A stretch of 64,000 bases of DNA from Brevipalpus yothersi (GCA_003956705.1 QZCP01000199.1:3887-67886), one strand, 5' to 3'; numbered from the stretch's first letter, positions 24,749 to 36,509 are shown. Numbers and translations are program-made. The notes: generated from the letters alone by a model not told the origin.

Positions 24749-26418
24749 TTATGACTTATGTACTATGATCGATTGTAGGTTGGCCATTTTCTTGAGTTTA
24801 TCCTGTAAAATTATCTGATTAGTAAGCACTCGTAAACGCTCCCTGGCTCTCTGATTTTCTTCTTCTTTCCTATTTTCCTCCTCTTTTTCATCTGAAACCA
24901 GAGCATCTCCCAACTGAAGCTGGGGAATTCTGTGGATCAACGCTAACCAAAGCATGATCATAGCCAAACCAAAGAATAGATAAAAGATTATGCCCAATGG
25001 ATAGAGTAGATCAGCAACGAAATTATTGATTCCTGGAACAAAGTCACCCAAGCCGATTGTGGTTAGTGAAATGAAGCAACAGTAGAATGCATCCAAGTAG
25101 GTCCAATCGTCTTCCATAATGTAAAACATGTATGCTGGAATGATCAGACAAACGCAGACCAAGATGGAGGTGATGATGGTCAAATGAATCATTCGGACAA
25201 GGAAAAGGGAAGCAGTTCGATGTAGTGACAGAATGGCTCGGATGATCCATGCTTCGATTCGTTTCACTGGACCACGAACGAAGAGGGTTACCAATGTGGA
25301 TAGAAAGACGAGTGTTGCTGGAACTCCAACGATACAAAATAGAATACAAACAGTCTTGCCAACAGTAGTCAAAGGTGTTAGATTACCATAACCTATGGTG
25401 GTTACTAAAGAGGTGACAAAAAGTAGCGATGAACTGAATCGCCAGTTATAAGTGAATTTTATCGAAGTCAGTCGATTTGGTCTTTTTAATTGTTCATTAT
25501 TCTTTCGTATATCATTGTTGTTCAATCCAATGAAATTTGAGGTGTCAATGGTTGGTTTTATCTTATTCATTTCGTCATTTTTTTCCTTATAGTCTCTGAT
25601 TGTGGTACTTTTATCCTGTTGTCGATCATTTTTATCACCAACATTTTCGTCATTTACAAAATTAGATTCTGTATAGGTAGGTGTAACGTCTGGAGGTGAA
25701 ACTGATTGATATGTTGATGGATGAGCCTCGTTTTTGTTCGTTGGAACAGATCGACGAGTGCGAACAGCAAATACTGGAGAATCTAGAATCAAATCATGGC
25801 CAACAATGGGTACATAATAGCCATTAGATTGTGCTTCCAAAACAACTCGTAGTAGAGTGTGTAAATCACGAGCTAGGAGTACAAAGGTACACACAAAAGA
25901 GAAGAGAAAAAAATGGAAACAATTGAGATTAAATCATGAAAAAATAATGGAGGGAGGTTTTTTGGAGGGGCATCAAAAAATGAATGTATCAAAGTGTACT
26001 CAAACAATTAGCAACCCCCACCTTCAACATTCGTGTATTTAGCCAGGAAAGCTTCTTGATGTCGAATAAGATTTTCTCTCGCTTGAATTTCACCAGGTTG
26101 CTCAATGATCATGAATACGATGGCGCCAAAAATAAGGAATACAATATAAAAAGATGTGTAGAAGAAAAAATTGATGTTCGGATGTTTGCTGGTACAGTAT
26201 GCGGTGGTCTCATCTTCTTTTATCGGATAATCGCAGCCACCACTGCCACCACCACCACCACCACGACTTCCATATCCTATACCACTGTCAAATCTACCAC
26301 TAATTGTTTCATATTCACTTTTCCGACGCTCATTGTGACCAATCCTATGGCCACTGCCACCTCCTGTGTCACTACCGCTAGAATCATCGTATTTAGCAGC
26401 ACACAAGATGGGCAGCAT
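24749..26418 (-). CDS. Two-pore-domain (K2P/KCNK) potassium channel with an enlarged cap loop
   Basis: Two exons, 26022-26418 and 24749-25872, joined GAAG|GTGGGG to CTAG|CTCG, encode about 506 residues. The order is a cytoplasmic N-terminus with a Gly/Ser-rich tract, M1 (FYIVFLIFGAIVFMIIEQP, near 95-113), a long extracellular loop, the first pore with filter TIGYGN (near 290), M2 and M3, the second pore with TIGLGD, M4 (IIFYLFFGLAMIMLWLALI) and a charged C-terminal tail. Two pore loops per chain define K2P leak channels, which work as dimers in the plasma membrane. The M1-P1 loop is about 175 residues where the family usually has 55-60; the extra part is hydrophilic and rich in Asn, Asp, Lys and Thr. 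It lies inside the lipid cluster but has no evident link to it. Confidence 0.92.
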
Positions 26419-27365
26419 TTACTGGAATTGATGGACAACAAGCCCAAGAAAAAAAGAGAATTGAAGCCTTAATTGACTTGGATGAGATTAGAGCAGAGAG
26501 AGAATAATAATAATAATGATCCAACAGATGAACGAATCTGATTCGGTTACTTGTATATCGAGTTGTCGAGTTGGGAACGAAGTTGAAATTCGATTTGAAA
26601 AAAAACGGATGTATGAGAAAAGGTTGAAAGACAGAAGGTTGTTGACTTGATTGATTGGGTTGACGAGTTGATTAGTAGTTGAGAGTTGAGAGAAAAAAAG
26701 ATGAGAACTTAACTATGTTGATTGAGAATAACCAACACAGTGGCTCTTTGTTAGCTTCTTAGAAGGGTGGCCAAAAGCCAATGTTTATGAATACTACTGA
26801 ATTTCATGATGAAAAATGGAAAATAAAAGTTGGGTTGCTTGAGCAAAGATAATTGGAAACAGAGAGAGCGAAGAGCAAGACACGCTGGATGTTGTACCAA
26901 TTGACTTGGATTAACACAGATATGCACACACACTTAACAGACACACAAACTGTGGCCACACACCAAGTGAAACCTGCACAGGCTGTTGATCGGAACTAAC
27001 TGGCAATTGAACCGCAATTAATTTAATAAACTGTCATCTTCAGCAACCACACATATACACACTGTTCTGATAACACGCCACCTGATCGAACTTGTTGTAA
27101 AGTTTGGCTCTTCTTTTAGCAAGCTTTGTTTCACCACAATTAACTTTATTCGTTAGAACCGAAAACAATCACAAGACAAAGATGTACACAGCGTAGGAAA
27201 ATATATTTATTTATGTACCAGAAAAATCGACTGAAACACCTTTTTTGAAACGCTCAATTGTAACACAAAAGTGTGCCTAATCACACTCTTTTGTACAACA
27301 CAGAGACAAATCAAGTGAAAATGATCGGAACTAATTGAACAAGCTCGCTATTTTAACTTGTCATT

Positions 27366-27422
<57 letters not shown>

Positions 27423-28564
27423 CTCACTTGCTATCTGGAGAGAGAGAAAGAAAAAAAAGAGATAAAATCTTTGAGAGATATTATCGTCCCTTATCAGTTC
27501 TTTTCCGTTATGAATTTTCCAGCATTTGTTTTTTCTCCCTCTTTGTTTTCAAATCTCTGATCCTATCTGGTTCTGATTTTTATTTGATTTTTTTCGTGTG
27601 ATCTTGCTCAGTTTTTTTGATTCTGTTTTAATTCTTCTGATTTTCTAGCTTGATTAGCTTGGAATTCAATTCAATTAGTTATCAGTCTACAATCTTGTGT
27701 TACGAATTTTTCAGAATCCTTAAGGAAAATTCGAAACCTTTCTTACTTTTTAGTGATTCAACCCATTCTCATGACGGGCTTGTTTCTATTATGATGGAAG
27801 ATTTTTTCGAATTTTTTCTCAATGATGAGAAGTGACTTGCTAGTTTTTATTTCGTCAACCCTGGGCCTTAACAATGCCAATTGTAGATTGAAATTTTCTA
27901 CTCAAATTTTCATTTATTAAAATGCGCATCTTATGGTTGAATTGATCTAGTTGGAGAAGATTTTCCAAATTGAGCTGTGCAAAGATCACAAGTGCTATCA
28001 AAGAAATTTGCATGTGATGAGCTAAAGAAGAATTTTCGCTCGAATAGTGCAGTCCTTACTAATCAAAAACCCATTTCCCATGGTAAAAATTTTCTCTTAT
28101 TTTGTGCTCATAGAAATAAAAGCTCAGCTTGGCTTTTGTTTGACTGCATATCATTAGCTTTTGAATAAAATTTTAATAATAAAATTCACAAGAAAGGGTT
28201 GAGTCTAAATCATCATGAGGCAAGAAAAAGTTGCAATAACGTTAGATGGAGAATTGAGCATCATAGCTGAAGTGTTGCTTCATTGGAACCTTTAAATTGA
28301 TGAAGAGCAAGATACATGTATATACATATATACGATTTTTACATGTACATTGAAAAGCTCAATTATTTCAGAATTTTCATTTATCATGACCAGAAATCTG
28401 GTTCAACCAGTGAAAAAAGGAGTAGCAATAGGGTGGGTTTTTCTACACTTACCTGATGGAGAGGGTCATTTTTGACCATAGAATGTGAATATTTCACCTC
28501 AGAGAGGTTGAGTTTTGAGTAGTAGAGGGTGAAAATTTTTCTCCAAAGAAGGTGATTTTTCATT
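26419..28564. other. Spacer upstream of the potassium channel, no gene seen
   Basis: Contains a (CT)n tract at about 27367-27420. At about 27845-27900 there is a stretch resembling 39850-39905, which lies just beyond the 3' end of FAS-B; both share CTTAAC, then ATGCCAATTG and AGATTG. This suggests flanking sequence left from an old FAS duplication. No supported coding region. Confidence 0.55.
27367..27420. repeat. (CT)n microsatellite
   Basis: About 54 bases of pure CT. Confidence 0.95.
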
Positions 28565-28569
28565 CAGAA

Positions 28570-28886
28570 GTCTAGTTAACTGAGTCTCTTTACCAATGGT
28601 AATATTATGAGCTATTTCATGGAGATTGGTCGTTTGCTTGTTACGCTCAACAGCTCATGCCACACTTTTCAAAAGAGCGTGAGAGGAGTTTTTCTCACGG
28701 TCAGAACCTTGTTTGAGAGCGTCCATATCTTCCAATTTCAACGATTTGCTGAGTAACAAAGTAACGCATTTTTTACAAGCCATATGATACTTTTCCAACT
28801 CTTTCCGATACTTTGGCTCAAGCATTGTTTGCTCATTGAAAGGAATGAACTCTTGAGTTCTGATAAGAACTTTTTGAAATCTTATC
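28570..28886 (-). pseudogene. Relic fragment of a third FAS gene (pseudo-methyltransferase region)
   Basis: About 315 bases align by eye, base for base with scattered differences, to FAS-A 16445-16765 and to the same part of FAS-B (44440-44770). Long shared words include the stretch AACCTTGTTTGAGAGC, the stretch GATACTTTGGCTCAAGCATT and AACTCTTGAGTT. The rest of the gene is absent on both sides. It corresponds to the segment between dehydratase and pseudo-KR, and it has drifted more from both genes than they have from each other. It is in the same orientation as the intact genes. Confidence 0.85.
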
Positions 28887-28889
28887 GAA

Positions 28890-29012
28890 ATCTTCTAATT
28901 CTTGTAGTGAGATAAGATGATTGGGTACATCACATTTAACATGATAGGAAAAGTTTCATTCCTCAGGCCCTATTCGTGCATCATAGAGTTACTAACCATG
29001 AATATGGGCAAT
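28890..29012 (-). pseudogene. Relic fragment of a third acyl-CoA desaturase
   Basis: Abutting the FAS relic, about 120 bases resemble desaturase 2 near 50588-50717, the part that encodes the third histidine box and the sequence just before it. A 46-base stretch at 28964-29009 matches at about 33 positions by my count. The HNYHH-coding part has a short deletion. The order (desaturase, then FAS, on the minus strand) is the same as the intact desaturase 2-FAS-B pair, so I read it as a remnant of the same two-gene module. Confidence 0.6.
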
Positions 29013-29389
29013 GGAAGTTTCCTGTGAAGTATCTGGCCCAGAAACTCTCTTTGATTGCTCTGTGAAGATACGAATCTGAAAAAAAGCTTAGTATCAGGAA
29101 TATTTTCCCCCTTCTTTGAGTTTGTTGAGGGAAAAAATCCTATCAATAGCCCACAAGGTAGCAAAGAGGAAAATTCTTTGCTACTCATTGAGTCTCACTG
29201 ATTGCAAGTTTATTTGGCTCTCTTTCTCTATCTCTTCCTCTAGTAGATATTTTGCTCAATAAAAACTTAATGAGGAAGAAAACTTACAAATCATAACTTG
29301 ACTATGAATTTCAATCCCAAGCCAATCAAATCATTAAGAGTTTGTTTCAGGTTCAACCAGATTAACATTCAATCTAACATTACAACGGA
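29013..29389. promoter_or_regulatory. Upstream region of the ABC transporter gene
   Basis: The start codon at 29390 is preceded by TTACAACGGA. A TTTCAG at 29345-29350 could be the acceptor of a 5' untranslated intron. No coding signal was found in this stretch. Confidence 0.4.
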
Positions 29390-31360
29390 ATGGCTGCTTT
29401 GGCATGGCTTCGCAATGTTCATGTTGAAATGAGTAAGAATCAAACTAAAGAGATCATTCTAGATGACGTGACACTGACTGTGCCTAAAAAAAGCATCATC
29501 GGCCTGATCGGTCCTTCTGGATGTGGAAAAACATCACTCATCAGAACCCTCATCGGAATCCTCCTAAAGAAAAGTGGTGAAATTTTTGTGGGTGGCTATC
29601 GAAATGATAACATCAGAGACCTTCCACCACCATTCTTAGGATACATGCCTCAAGGTGATGGTCTGAATGAAATGTTGAAAGGTATCGATTTGCTGCGTTT
29701 TGTTGGAAGGATTTTCAACATCGAGCAAAGTGAAATCGATAAAAGAATTGAGACTTTGCGTGGGAAAATTGATCTACCTCAAGATCTTGGTTACATTCAC
29801 CTCATGAATGGAGGCCAAAAACATCGACTGTCACTTGCTTTGGCCATAATTCATCGACCAAAGTTGCTTCTTCTCGACGAGCCCACTGTTGGATCTGATC
29901 CTGTGAGTAGAGTAAAGATTTGGAAATATTTGGAAGAATGTCGGGATCACTACGGTATGACCATCATAATCACTACTCACTATGTTGAGGAAGTCAATCG
30001 TGCTGACTCAGTAGCTTTCATGTATAGAGGGCATATATTGTGCCACGATAAACCCTATAACATATTGGAATCATGTGGAGCCCATTCTCTTGAGGAAGCA
30101 GCTAGAGTCAATTACCAACAATACAAACAAGTGAAAGATAGCAATGGTGATTATCGGCCAGCGAGTGATAAATATGAGCATCTTCCTCCAATAGAGCCAT
30201 ATACAACTCAACCGATCAGCCAATTCAGAATACTTTGGGCATCTACCATTAGAATTTCAAAAGAATGGCGTTTCAATCTTTTATCTGCCATTTTTTTAAG
30301 TGCTTGGTTCTGTTTTCTCATTTTTACCATTGCAAACTATTTATGGAGACCTCCTAGAAAGATACCAGTATGCTTACTGGAAGCTGAGGATGGTGAAACT
30401 ATGTCCTCGAAGGCTCTACAAGAGTTCATCCACAAGCTTAATGATAGCATTCTTCTAGATATAAAACGTTGTACTTCTTTGGAAATGAGTGATACCCTGG
30501 GGATCTCAAACTTCATAACTATCGGAACTGGATATGAAACCAATCTCTATCGAATATCTTCTAATTTCGAGCATAATGATGAAATTTCACCTCTGTTATA
30601 CTACCATGGAGATTCATCAAATATAATAGAAACTCAGCTTATTCAGAATTTTTTGGAAAATTCGCTAATTGATGAGATAACTAGAAGAAGTTCTAAGAAT
30701 TCATCAACGCAGAGCCACTGGCTTCAGATCCTGAAAATAGAACCTATCGATGGTAGAGCCGTTGAAGATAATGATCGAAGGGCTTACAGTTACTTGTTAT
30801 CGATGTACTTTTTTTTCTTCAACTACATGTATGGTCAAGTATTTGGGAGTTTCAATCTTGCATTCGAACGAATGGGTGACTTTGCAGAGAGACAAAGAAT
30901 CATGGGCGTAAAACCAGGCTCTCTACTATTAGCCCACTTTATTCGTGTCAATACTCAACAAATTCTCATTTTTGATATTGCTGGACTGATTCTCTGCCTT
31001 TTTTGCGGATTTGAGTTGAGTATTGTAATTTTGAAATTCTTAGTAGCATCTCATTTTCTAGCTGCATGTGGATTTTGTGTTGGATGTCTCATGGCGGCAA
31101 AATTTTCCTCTGTTTTCACTTTATTGTTCATTATTTATCTATATAATTGCTCTCAAATCTGGCTGAATAATTCGGTATGGTCAACAGCTTCACTCCCTTA
31201 TTTTATGCAACCTCTCACGCTCATGTTTCCCTACCAAAAAATCACGGAATCAACCCAAAGAATTCTCATAGGTCTCGAAGGAGGTGGAATTGGTCAATTC
31301 TTGGTGCCAGGTATCTGGATTCTTCTTTCTTCCATTCTTGCCTGTTACTTTTTGAAGTGA
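29390..31360 (+). CDS. ABC half transporter, ABCG/ABCH-like, NBD then membrane domain
   Basis: A single exon of 656 residues. The N-terminal nucleotide-binding domain has Walker A GPSGCGKTS (near residue 43), a Q-loop in GYMPQGDGL, a signature reading MNGGQKHRLS in place of LSGGQ, Walker B LLLLDEPTVGSDP and an H-loop ITTHYVEE. After a linker comes a TMD with a first helix near 305-325, a long extracellular loop (about 330-465) and about five more helices to the C-terminus. NBD-first half transporters of ABCG/ABCH type act as dimers, and some move lipids across the plasma membrane. Its position beside lipid-synthesis genes makes lipid export plausible but unproven. It is the only plus-strand gene between 12 and 54 kb and is convergent with NUDT19. 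Confidence 0.9.
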   Translation: MAALAWLRNVHVEMSKNQTKEIILDDVTLTVPKKSIIGLIGPSGCGKTSLIRTLIGILLKKSGEIFVGGYRNDNIRDLPPPFLGYMPQGDGLNEMLKGIDLLRFVGRIFNIEQSEIDKRIETLRGKIDLPQDLGYIHLMNGGQKHRLSLALAIIHRPKLLLLDEPTVGSDPVSRVKIWKYLEECRDHYGMTIIITTHYVEEVNRADSVAFMYRGHILCHDKPYNILESCGAHSLEEAARVNYQQYKQVKDSNGDYRPASDKYEHLPPIEPYTTQPISQFRILWASTIRISKEWRFNLLSAIFLSAWFCFLIFTIANYLWRPPRKIPVCLLEAEDGETMSSKALQEFIHKLNDSILLDIKRCTSLEMSDTLGISNFITIGTGYETNLYRISSNFEHNDEISPLLYYHGDSSNIIETQLIQNFLENSLIDEITRRSSKNSSTQSHWLQILKIEPIDGRAVEDNDRRAYSYLLSMYFFFFNYMYGQVFGSFNLAFERMGDFAERQRIMGVKPGSLLLAHFIRVNTQQILIFDIAGLILCLFCGFELSIVILKFLVASHFLAACGFCVGCLMAAKFSSVFTLLFIIYLYNCSQIWLNNSVWSTASLPYFMQPLTLMFPYQKITESTQRILIGLEGGGIGQFLVPGIWILLSSILACYFLK

Positions 31361-31878
31361 GCCGAATTAGTTACACTTGACACTCATTCTAGGAAACTCG
31401 AAGGATGTGAAGAGAGACTAACTAGTAAGAGTAGTTGTTTCCAAAGCTAAGGTTCATCAGAACTTATTCAGGTCTTACGCATTTTTCTTAAGCTTTGAAC
31501 TGCATGCTGGAAAATTTGGATTGCATACATTATATGATGAAGTTTCATCTCCTTATCCCCATATAACCCTTTATATTAGTATTATCAGCTTATCAATAAA
31601 TTTTTTTAAAGTAAATTTTATGTGAAAGAGCAATTTTCGACAGATAATTGAATTTTATCACTGAGATTCCCAATGAATGGAACTCAAATATTCAGAACGA
31701 GCTTACAGAGGATTGAGGTAGCTCAGCATCATGGCAATAACTTTGTATTATTGGCTAGGTCAAGCTATTTAGTCTCCCATACAAAGTCCAATTGGTGTGT
31801 ATGAATAATTTTCAGATAAACAAGCAATCAAATTTTCCGTCAACAAGTTCTATAAGATTCTATCAAAATTTTAGAGAT
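31361..31878. other. Convergent 3' spacer between the ABC transporter and NUDT19
   Basis: About 518 bases with no coding signal; presumably both 3' untranslated regions. Confidence 0.6.
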
Positions 31879-33187
31879 TTATAACATTGGTTTAGAAATC
31901 TTTTCATTTTGTAAGTATAAAACAGGTGCGAGATGCCCACATGGAAGCTCTCGATTGCAATAACAAGTGTATATTCCTCTGGAGAGCTCAATTCGATTTG
32001 AGTTCATTGTTACTGAGCGAGATTCTTCCAACGATAGCGGATGATCGTGTGTTTGATCATACCTCATATTATCTGAATGTGAAGGATAGAGATCATCACC
32101 AGGTAGAAGAATACCAATCCCATCTTTGAACATGGCGAAGACTGGAATCCATCTTTGGCAGCCATATTGCTCTCTCTTCTCAACAAAATTGCGAATACGC
32201 AAATAATTCTGAAAGTTGCACATCCTCGATAATTCATATATTTGTGGCGCTGGTAAGAACATTCCATCTTCAACATGTTCCTGGATAAACTCGGACGGTG
32301 AGGCCCACTGGAGTGGATTAGAATTCATTATGTCTTCAGGGCGGTAACTTACGAAGAACTGAAGTCCAGAACTTTTCTCCTACTCACCTTGAGCGACGCC
32401 ATCTCATGCTTATTCAAAGTTACTTTGGGCTGATTTTCCAAACAACATACATAGAACATTGTATCAAATCGGGGATGTCCACTAGATACAGGGCTCAGCC
32501 AGTTCCACCATTCATAGAGACACCAAATATTTGGACATTGATTTGTTTCAAGGCAAAAATCAAGAAATGTTAACTTTCCATCACAGATTGCTTCCCTCCA
32601 AGAGCTAAAATCATCGCGTGATTCTTCGAGATCACATGAACAATCGATGAACAAACCTATACCTGTGGTTATTGAATTATGAAGTGATTATTGATATAGT
32701 TCTTGGTTCACTTACCAGTTTCTTCAAATGTTTCACGGATTGCAGCTATTCTGAAAGCAATTGAGGGGCTCAGATGGTTTTCTGTCCATTGACCTGAATT
32801 TTTCATAGATTTCATTATTAATGGCTCAACCAGCACTTGTGTTCTATGCACTTGTATTGGATCATTGATTTGAGCATCCAATTTATGACAATCAAATCCA
32901 AATCTATTGAAAATTGTCCACCATTCTGGAGAAAAGTCAGATTTTTCGATAGTCCCACCAGGAAAAACATAGCTTTTTGCCAGAAATGAACTCGAATCAC
33001 TTCGTTTCACCATTAGAATTCGATAATCGTCTCTATCTTTAGAGAATGAAGCGCAAATCTCATCTTGAAGAGGCGAAAGAGAGCCATGAGTGACAGTATT
33101 TCCCAAATTCCTGTTATTCACAGATGGACTGATGATCATTAATGTTGAAGCTTCACGCCAGTCACAAACTGTCATATTCTCATTCAT
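31879..33187 (-). CDS. NUDT19: NUDT19-like Nudix hydrolase (CoA/acyl-CoA diphosphatase)
   Basis: Three exons, 32716-33187, 32388-32662 and 31879-32307, encode about 391 residues. Exon 1 starts with the family's WREAxTLxI strand and carries YVFPGG and most of the Nudix helix (AAIRETFEETG), which the first intron splits (ACTG|GTAAGT). Exon 2 has the FDTMFYVCCL strand. I chose the acceptor CTCCAG at 32308 because it restores the family's W-x-S-P-S-E motif directly after MASLK and avoids stops. Exon 3 continues with FLPAPQIYEL and LLPGDDLYP, both typical of NUDT19. Characterised NUDT19 enzymes cleave CoA and acyl-CoA to phosphopantetheine products in peroxisomes. The C-terminus here ends KPML, not a clear peroxisomal signal. 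In this neighbourhood it could tune CoA pools. Confidence 0.85.
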
Positions 33188-34403
33188 TTCTACACCTTGA
33201 CGACTTCAAAGACATCAGCACAATATCATGCAGAATTTGGAGCCAGAGGAATCGAAATAGAGCAAAGCTTGAACCTTTTGCTCAGTTGCTACTATTGATA
33301 TCAACCAAGCTCTCTTCCAATTGAGTTTCACCGTCAGTATCTGATTGCTTATCATTTGGGGAAACATCAGAAGATTTTTTCACCATTATCATTTCATGGT
33401 GGATGTTATGGTAAATTATGGAGACGTTAACAGCTGAAATGGCTATTTTGAGTTTTCAAACTTTAAGAATCTAGCAGAAATAGTTGATAATAAGGAAAAG
33501 AAACAAGATATTCACTATGAAATTTCCTTTCCTCATTTCCTACTACTGTATTTTTGAAGAAAATATGAGCTCATGGATGATTGATTTTATCGATCATTCA
33601 ATCATGGATGAATCTGGTTGAATTAGACCATTTTTTGCATCAAATTCCTGATTCAGAGTCTCAGTTGAAGTCCGAAATCAGAACCAACTCACCCCAATAT
33701 GGTTACCGAAAATTCTTTCACTTAAGCTAAATTATTCTCCCTGAAAAGACAATGGTTTTTGTGTTTTCCTCTCCATTATGAAGATCAATATCTTGTCAAA
33801 TCAAGTAGCCAAGAAAGAGAAAGAGAGCATATTCAGAGAACAGATACATCGATTATTCTCAAGGTTTTCGACCAATAGAAGACTGTTGTCAGACTTGCAA
33901 GAGTGATCGAATGTTGAAGTGGTTTCTGCCTTAGCATTAATTTTATTTTCAATCTGTTCGATCATTCTGAAAAACTTTCAGTTTGTTCGCCAATTTGTCA
34001 CTGGACTCAGCAATTCTTGCTATATCTTGCTTCTTGCTAAATCATCAAAATAGAAGAAATTTGGAAGAATTTAGATATTTTCCATAGTAACCATCAGCTA
34101 GATTCTAGTTGAGAACTCAATTCTGAACAAGCTTCGAGGGTCTCGATAAATTTTCTCAATCACTTGCTGGATTCGATTTTGAATTTATTTCATTGTAAAG
34201 AGGCTATTAAAAAAGAGAAACATGACCTGATGGAAAATAGAAGGTTTGAGACTTAGAAATGAATTGGCTCTTGAGGTGTAACCTCTGAATTTTCCATGCC
34301 ATTTATGATTTATTTAAGGATACATTCTGAAGTTATTAAGACCATATGAAATCGATTGAAACTTCTCGCATGATCATTATGATCGAAAGCCAGCCTATGA
34401 GCT
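33188..34403. other. Spacer, no gene seen
   Basis: About 1.2 kb between NUDT19 and desaturase 1, both minus strand. No recognisable coding region or repeat. Confidence 0.6.
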
Positions 34404-35472
34404 TCAAAATCTGATAATCTGTCCCTTGGATGGAGAATCTCTCGCTTCATCTTTAGTGTACAGCTCACGAAATTCACCTGTTCTCTTCTTACGCTCCAGA
34501 ATGATACTTTTTGGAGTCTCTTTGAGGTCGTAAGCTTGTCCAATTGATGCCATCAGGTCGATGAATAAAGCTGTGAGATTCCATTGTCCTAGCCAGCCAT
34601 ATTCAGAAGTCTTGTAGTCTTGTGGAAAGACATGATGATAATTGTGATACATTTCACCCATAAATATGGGGACCTTCAATAAATTTTGTTCTCTAGGCCC
34701 TATCTGGGAATCATATGGTCTTGCACCATATAAATGAGCAGCACTATTGACCAACCATGTAAGGTGTAATGTAAGAGCGTACCTCACGAGACTCATGATA
34801 AAACATTGAATAAAGGGAATATTCCAATAGTGCATTGGGAAGAGTGTAGGTAGGAAAATATTCAACATAAAAAACAAGAGTATGTAATTTTTTCTCTGCC
34901 AAACAACAATTGGATCCTCTAAAAGATCTGACACATCAATTGATTTACCCTTATCGATAATATCTGGATGTTTCTTACACATCAACCATCCCATATGACT
35001 GAAGAAGAATCCTCTACTTGCATTATGGGGATCAGCATCAGTTTCAGAGTACTTATGATGCATTCGATGATCTCGGCACCAGACGAAGATATCGTTCTGT
35101 CCTGAAGCAACAAAGCCAAGAGCTAGTAGTAAGCGTAGTGGAAATTTAGCTTTATAGGAACGATGAGACCATAGTCGATGAGCACCAGCAGTAACACCAA
35201 GAGAGGTGAAAACAGCATAAGCAAGATCTTTAAAATCAAAGAAGAACATTAGAACATATTCTCAGTTTTCAACAGATTGAGTTCCTCAATCCCTCATCTT
35301 CAAACTCACTGAATAGGTAGAGAATACAAAAATTATTCATTTGATCAGGGTTTACCCAGAGATAGATGAGTTCCAATACAAAACTCAAATTAAGCAGTAT
35401 CTGTAGGATAACATTTGTCCAAACAATTTCAATCTTGTAAGTTTTCTTATCAGTGTTAGTCCCGTTCATCAT
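34404..35472 (-). CDS. Acyl-CoA desaturase 1 (delta-9-type family)
   Basis: Two exons, 35310-35472 and 34404-35227, joined TTCA|GTGAGT to TAAAG|ATCT, give about 328 residues. There is a two-ATG start at 35472/35469. All three histidine boxes are present: HRLWSH near residue 77, HRMHH near 116 and HNYHH near 254, with hydrophobic pairs between boxes as in endoplasmic reticulum stearoyl-CoA desaturases. The family uses a di-iron centre, cytochrome b5 and oxygen to place a double bond in an acyl-CoA. The protein ends in a charged tail. Desaturase 2 shares the intron position and much sequence, but the two are clearly diverged. Regiospecificity cannot be read from sequence. Confidence 0.93.
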
Positions 35473-36509
35473 ACTATTGAGAGAATGATAAAATTTTCCA
35501 CAAAAACAATTCAATTCAACCCGATATGCTTCCGTTTACATGGACTCAGATGACTGAATATTTTTCAGCTTATTTATTAGAAAGACTTGAGGAAAATTCC
35601 TCTATTGCATTGCAAAGGATTGACAACTGGAGCATCAACAGATCATAAGATCAGCTTTTTAGTGATACTTCTATTTGTGGAGGGCTCATTAGTATCAAAT
35701 TATTATGAAAAAAATCAGAAAGCTGAGAAAGGTAGAGCATCTCTCTATTTCCCTATCAAGTGAGGGTCCGTTTCCTCTAATAAGATTTTGAGGCTATCAG
35801 TAAGGAGATTGACTTACCGTTTGAGGAAAGATTCAAGCTGATTTTTGCTGGGATGCGCAATGAATATCTTTTTTTGATACTATTATCATCCTATCAGAAT
35901 AAAAAACATGATAAGCTTCTTATTCTTTAATGAATTAGTGCTGATATGTGCTTAAGATGAAAAACTTTTCGTTATCATTAGTTGTGAAGTCTTCTTCCAA
36001 GTTTGGTATCTTTCAAAGATCTGATCTGCATATCATCGCTACCTTCTTTGATCTTACTAGTCTAGATGAGGAAATTTATCAGTCATACGTTTTTCTCCTT
36101 GATATGAAATGCTGAAATCATATGGGGCAAACAGGGTGATTAAACTTCATCACTCGAAATAACAATGGACATATCCAAAGAAAGCACCTGTCATTAGATG
36201 CATTGGAGTCGCTACGTCTGATGGAGGTTTGAATTTTGATTCTTCTCACGTGAAGAAAGGGTAATTTTTGAATTAAATTTTCGTTAGTAATCGTTTATTT
36301 TCTCATAGGAGATAAAATTTCGATGTAAGGAGGAATCTTTGAATTTTGTGTATTCCAGCCTCTGTGAGGAAAAAACATAAAACAATGATTGGTTCTACAA
36401 TATTCACTGGAAACCTGAGTCAAACTCAGTTACACATTTAGTAAAGAAAAATTGTATTCATTGTATCGCATACAATCAGTATGCTTGTTCGAAAGAGATT
36501 CGAGATGTC
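35473..36509. other. Spacer, no gene seen
   Basis: About 1 kb between the elongase and desaturase 1, both minus strand. No supported feature. Confidence 0.6.

Noticed and set aside
32308..32387. Direct continuation or a 29-base intron in NUDT19
   Set aside because: Reading through meets a stop, and a 29-base intron is too short. The acceptor at 32308 restores the family W-x-S-P-S-E motif with an 80-base intron.
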